From positions 1-5,374 of the forward strand of contig VAXK01000233.1 in assembly GCA_005885565.1 (NCBI GenBank): a stretch of 5,374 bases of DNA, in the 5' to 3' direction. The stretch comes from Actinomycetota bacterium. Its GTDB lineage: Bacteria > Actinomycetota > Thermoleophilia > Gaiellales > Gaiellaceae. Under the pieces are notes generated by a model, which searched no databases, was not told the DNA's origin, and worked only from the letters and a program-made list of their open reading frames with translations. Shown here one piece after another: positions 4,513 to 5,374 of this stretch (the first letter of the stretch is position 1; every line of letters starts with the position of its first letter). A program made the position numbers and the translations under genes.

Positions 4513-5132
4513 TGGCAGGGACGAAGCGGGACGAGGCGCAGAAGCGGCGGGCCGAGGACAGGCGCAAGCGCCGCGGCAACACCTCCGGCGAGACCGACGA
4601 GGCGAAGCAGGACGAGTCGAGCGCCGAGGAGCCTCTCGACACCGTCAAGCACGCGGCGAAGGTTGCCGCTGCGGCGGCGGCCGTCGGGGCGGCGGTGGGC
4701 GCGGCGCGCGCGATGACCGGAAGCGGCGACGACCGCGACGAAGCGCCGGAGCCCGCCTCGGAGCCCGAGGAGCCGCGCGCCGAGCAGCAGGAGCCGCGAG
4801 AGGAACCCGTGGAACGCGAGGAAGCCGAGGAGCCCGAGGAGGAGCGGCGTCCTTCCGGCGCCCGGCCGGGGGAGGCGCGGCGCGTCGTCGAGACCGCGCG
4901 CGAGCAGCTCGCGGCGCTGCTCGGCAAGGAAGCGGACTCCGTCTCCGGCCTCGACCGCTCGGGCGACGGCTGGATCGTGACGCTCGAGGTCGTGGAAGTC
5001 TCGCGCATCCCCTCGTCGACCGACGTGCTCGCGTCGTACGAGGTCGAGCTCGACGGTGACCGGAACCTCGTCCGCTACGCGCGGCGCCGCCGCTACTACA
5101 GATCCCAGGCCGACGACGGAGAGGTGTCGTGA
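4512..5132 (+). CDS. gvpO: Gas vesicle protein GvpO with Ala-rich segment and acidic linker (206 aa)
   Basis: GvpO-family protein, an accessory factor required for gas vesicle formation; in haloarchaea it is reported to affect gvpA expression. The conserved domain is C-terminal, about 119-200: ARRVVETAREQLAALLGKE (122-140), GDGWIVTLEVVEVSRIPSS (151-169), DVLASYEVELD (171-181) and the RYARRRRYYR end (188-197). The N-terminal 118 residues are an addition: a basic start (1-25), a polar linker, an Ala-rich hydrophobic segment (about 47-68, HAAKVAAAAAAVGAAVGAAR) and a long Glu/Pro-rich acidic linker (about 72-117). The start is ATG at 4512, overlapping the gvpG stop; no better internal start is evident. 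Its TGA overlaps the GTG of gvpJ by four bases. The domain call is firm; the purpose of the long N-terminal half is unknown. Confidence 0.93.
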   Translation: MAGTKRDEAQKRRAEDRRKRRGNTSGETDEAKQDESSAEEPLDTVKHAAKVAAAAAAVGAAVGAARAMTGSGDDRDEAPEPASEPEEPRAEQQEPREEPVEREEAEEPEEERRPSGARPGEARRVVETAREQLAALLGKEADSVSGLDRSGDGWIVTLEVVEVSRIPSSTDVLASYEVELDGDRNLVRYARRRRYYRSQADDGEVS

Positions 5133-5374
5133 CGCAGGGCGATCGCCTGCCGGACGTGCGATACCGCTCGGGGGGGCCGGCGCAGCTCGCGGACGTCCTC
5201 GAGCGGGTGCTCGACAAGGGCATCGTCGTCGCGGGCGACATCCGCATCAACCTGCTCGACATCGAGCTCCTCACCGTGCGGATCCGCCTCCTGATCGCCT
5301 CGGCCGACAAGGCGAAGGAGATGGGGATCGACTGGTGGGAGGGCGACCCGTTCCTCAAGCGCGGCTCCGGCGAC
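5129..5374 (+). CDS. gvpJ: Gas vesicle protein GvpJ (GvpA/J/M/S family), 5' part, runs off right edge
   Basis: Minor GvpA paralogue, thought to help nucleate the vesicle or form its tips. The 82 visible residues hold LADVLERVLDKGIVVAGDIRI (20-40), aligned with the GvpA core. They then hold IELLTVRIRLLIASADKAKEMG (45-66) and DWWEGDPFL (68-76). The KAKE-x-GI-x-WWE-x-DP motif is typical of GvpJ, including the cyanobacterial form, and separates it from GvpA, which has VDTYLRFAEAV there. The GTG start at 5129 overlaps the gvpO stop by four bases (GTGA), indicating coupling. No stop codon is reached before base 5374. GvpS is the main alternative name in actinobacterial clusters. Confidence 0.9.
   Translation, partial: MTQGDRLPDVRYRSGGPAQLADVLERVLDKGIVVAGDIRINLLDIELLTVRIRLLIASADKAKEMGIDWWEGDPFLKRGSGD

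Noticed and set aside
1..5374. CRISPR arrays, tRNA or rRNA genes, insertion sequences, attachment sites
   Set aside because: No regularly spaced short repeats, tRNA-like cloverleaf, transposase frame or terminal inverted repeats were seen.

Overview
The window is a high-GC, densely packed stretch of chromosome. By inspection the third codon positions of every real gene are almost all G or C, GTG and TTG starts are used, and several genes overlap by 1-4 bases. The left edge carries the N-terminal third of a ClpC-type AAA+ unfoldase whose closest look-alikes, from memory, are actinobacterial. The rest is a gas vesicle (gvp) cluster of the actinobacterial type: two GvpA, GvpF, GvpG, GvpO, GvpJ, an SRPBCC-domain protein and small Ala-rich accessory proteins. 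An actinobacterium, perhaps a deep-branching lineage such as Thermoleophilia, fits best, but that lineage call is inference.

Layout. (1) Minus strand, 1-891: 5' part of clpC, leaving the window at its left edge. (2) 892-1070: clpC leader with a GC-rich hairpin that may end the gas vesicle transcript reading toward clpC. (3) Minus strand, 1071-2273: a 45-residue Ala-rich small protein, a 287-residue SRPBCC protein and a 41-codon coding-like stretch that may be a small gene or a truncated remnant. (4) 2264-2314: the divergent control region, with a SigB/SigF-like promoter candidate reading leftward. (5) Plus strand, 2315-5374: gvpA1, a 124-residue Ala-rich/basic accessory protein, gvpA2, gvpF, gvpG, gvpO and the 5' part of gvpJ, which runs off the right edge. 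Genes gvpF-gvpG-gvpO-gvpJ are joined by stop/start overlaps, so they are almost certainly one translationally coupled operon.

How they work together. GvpA forms the ribbed protein shell of the gas vesicle. GvpJ is a GvpA paralogue thought to act in nucleation or at the tips. GvpF, GvpG and GvpO are assembly or regulatory factors needed in small amounts. The SRPBCC protein and the Ala-rich proteins are recurrent but poorly understood partners in actinobacterial clusters.

The most interesting points are: two gvpA genes whose 80-codon core is about 96% identical at the DNA level while tails and leaders differ completely; an Ala-rich hydrophobic segment, often followed by a basic stretch, that recurs in five otherwise unrelated proteins on both strands; and a candidate general-stress promoter that conflicts with the start of the 41-codon ORF beneath it.
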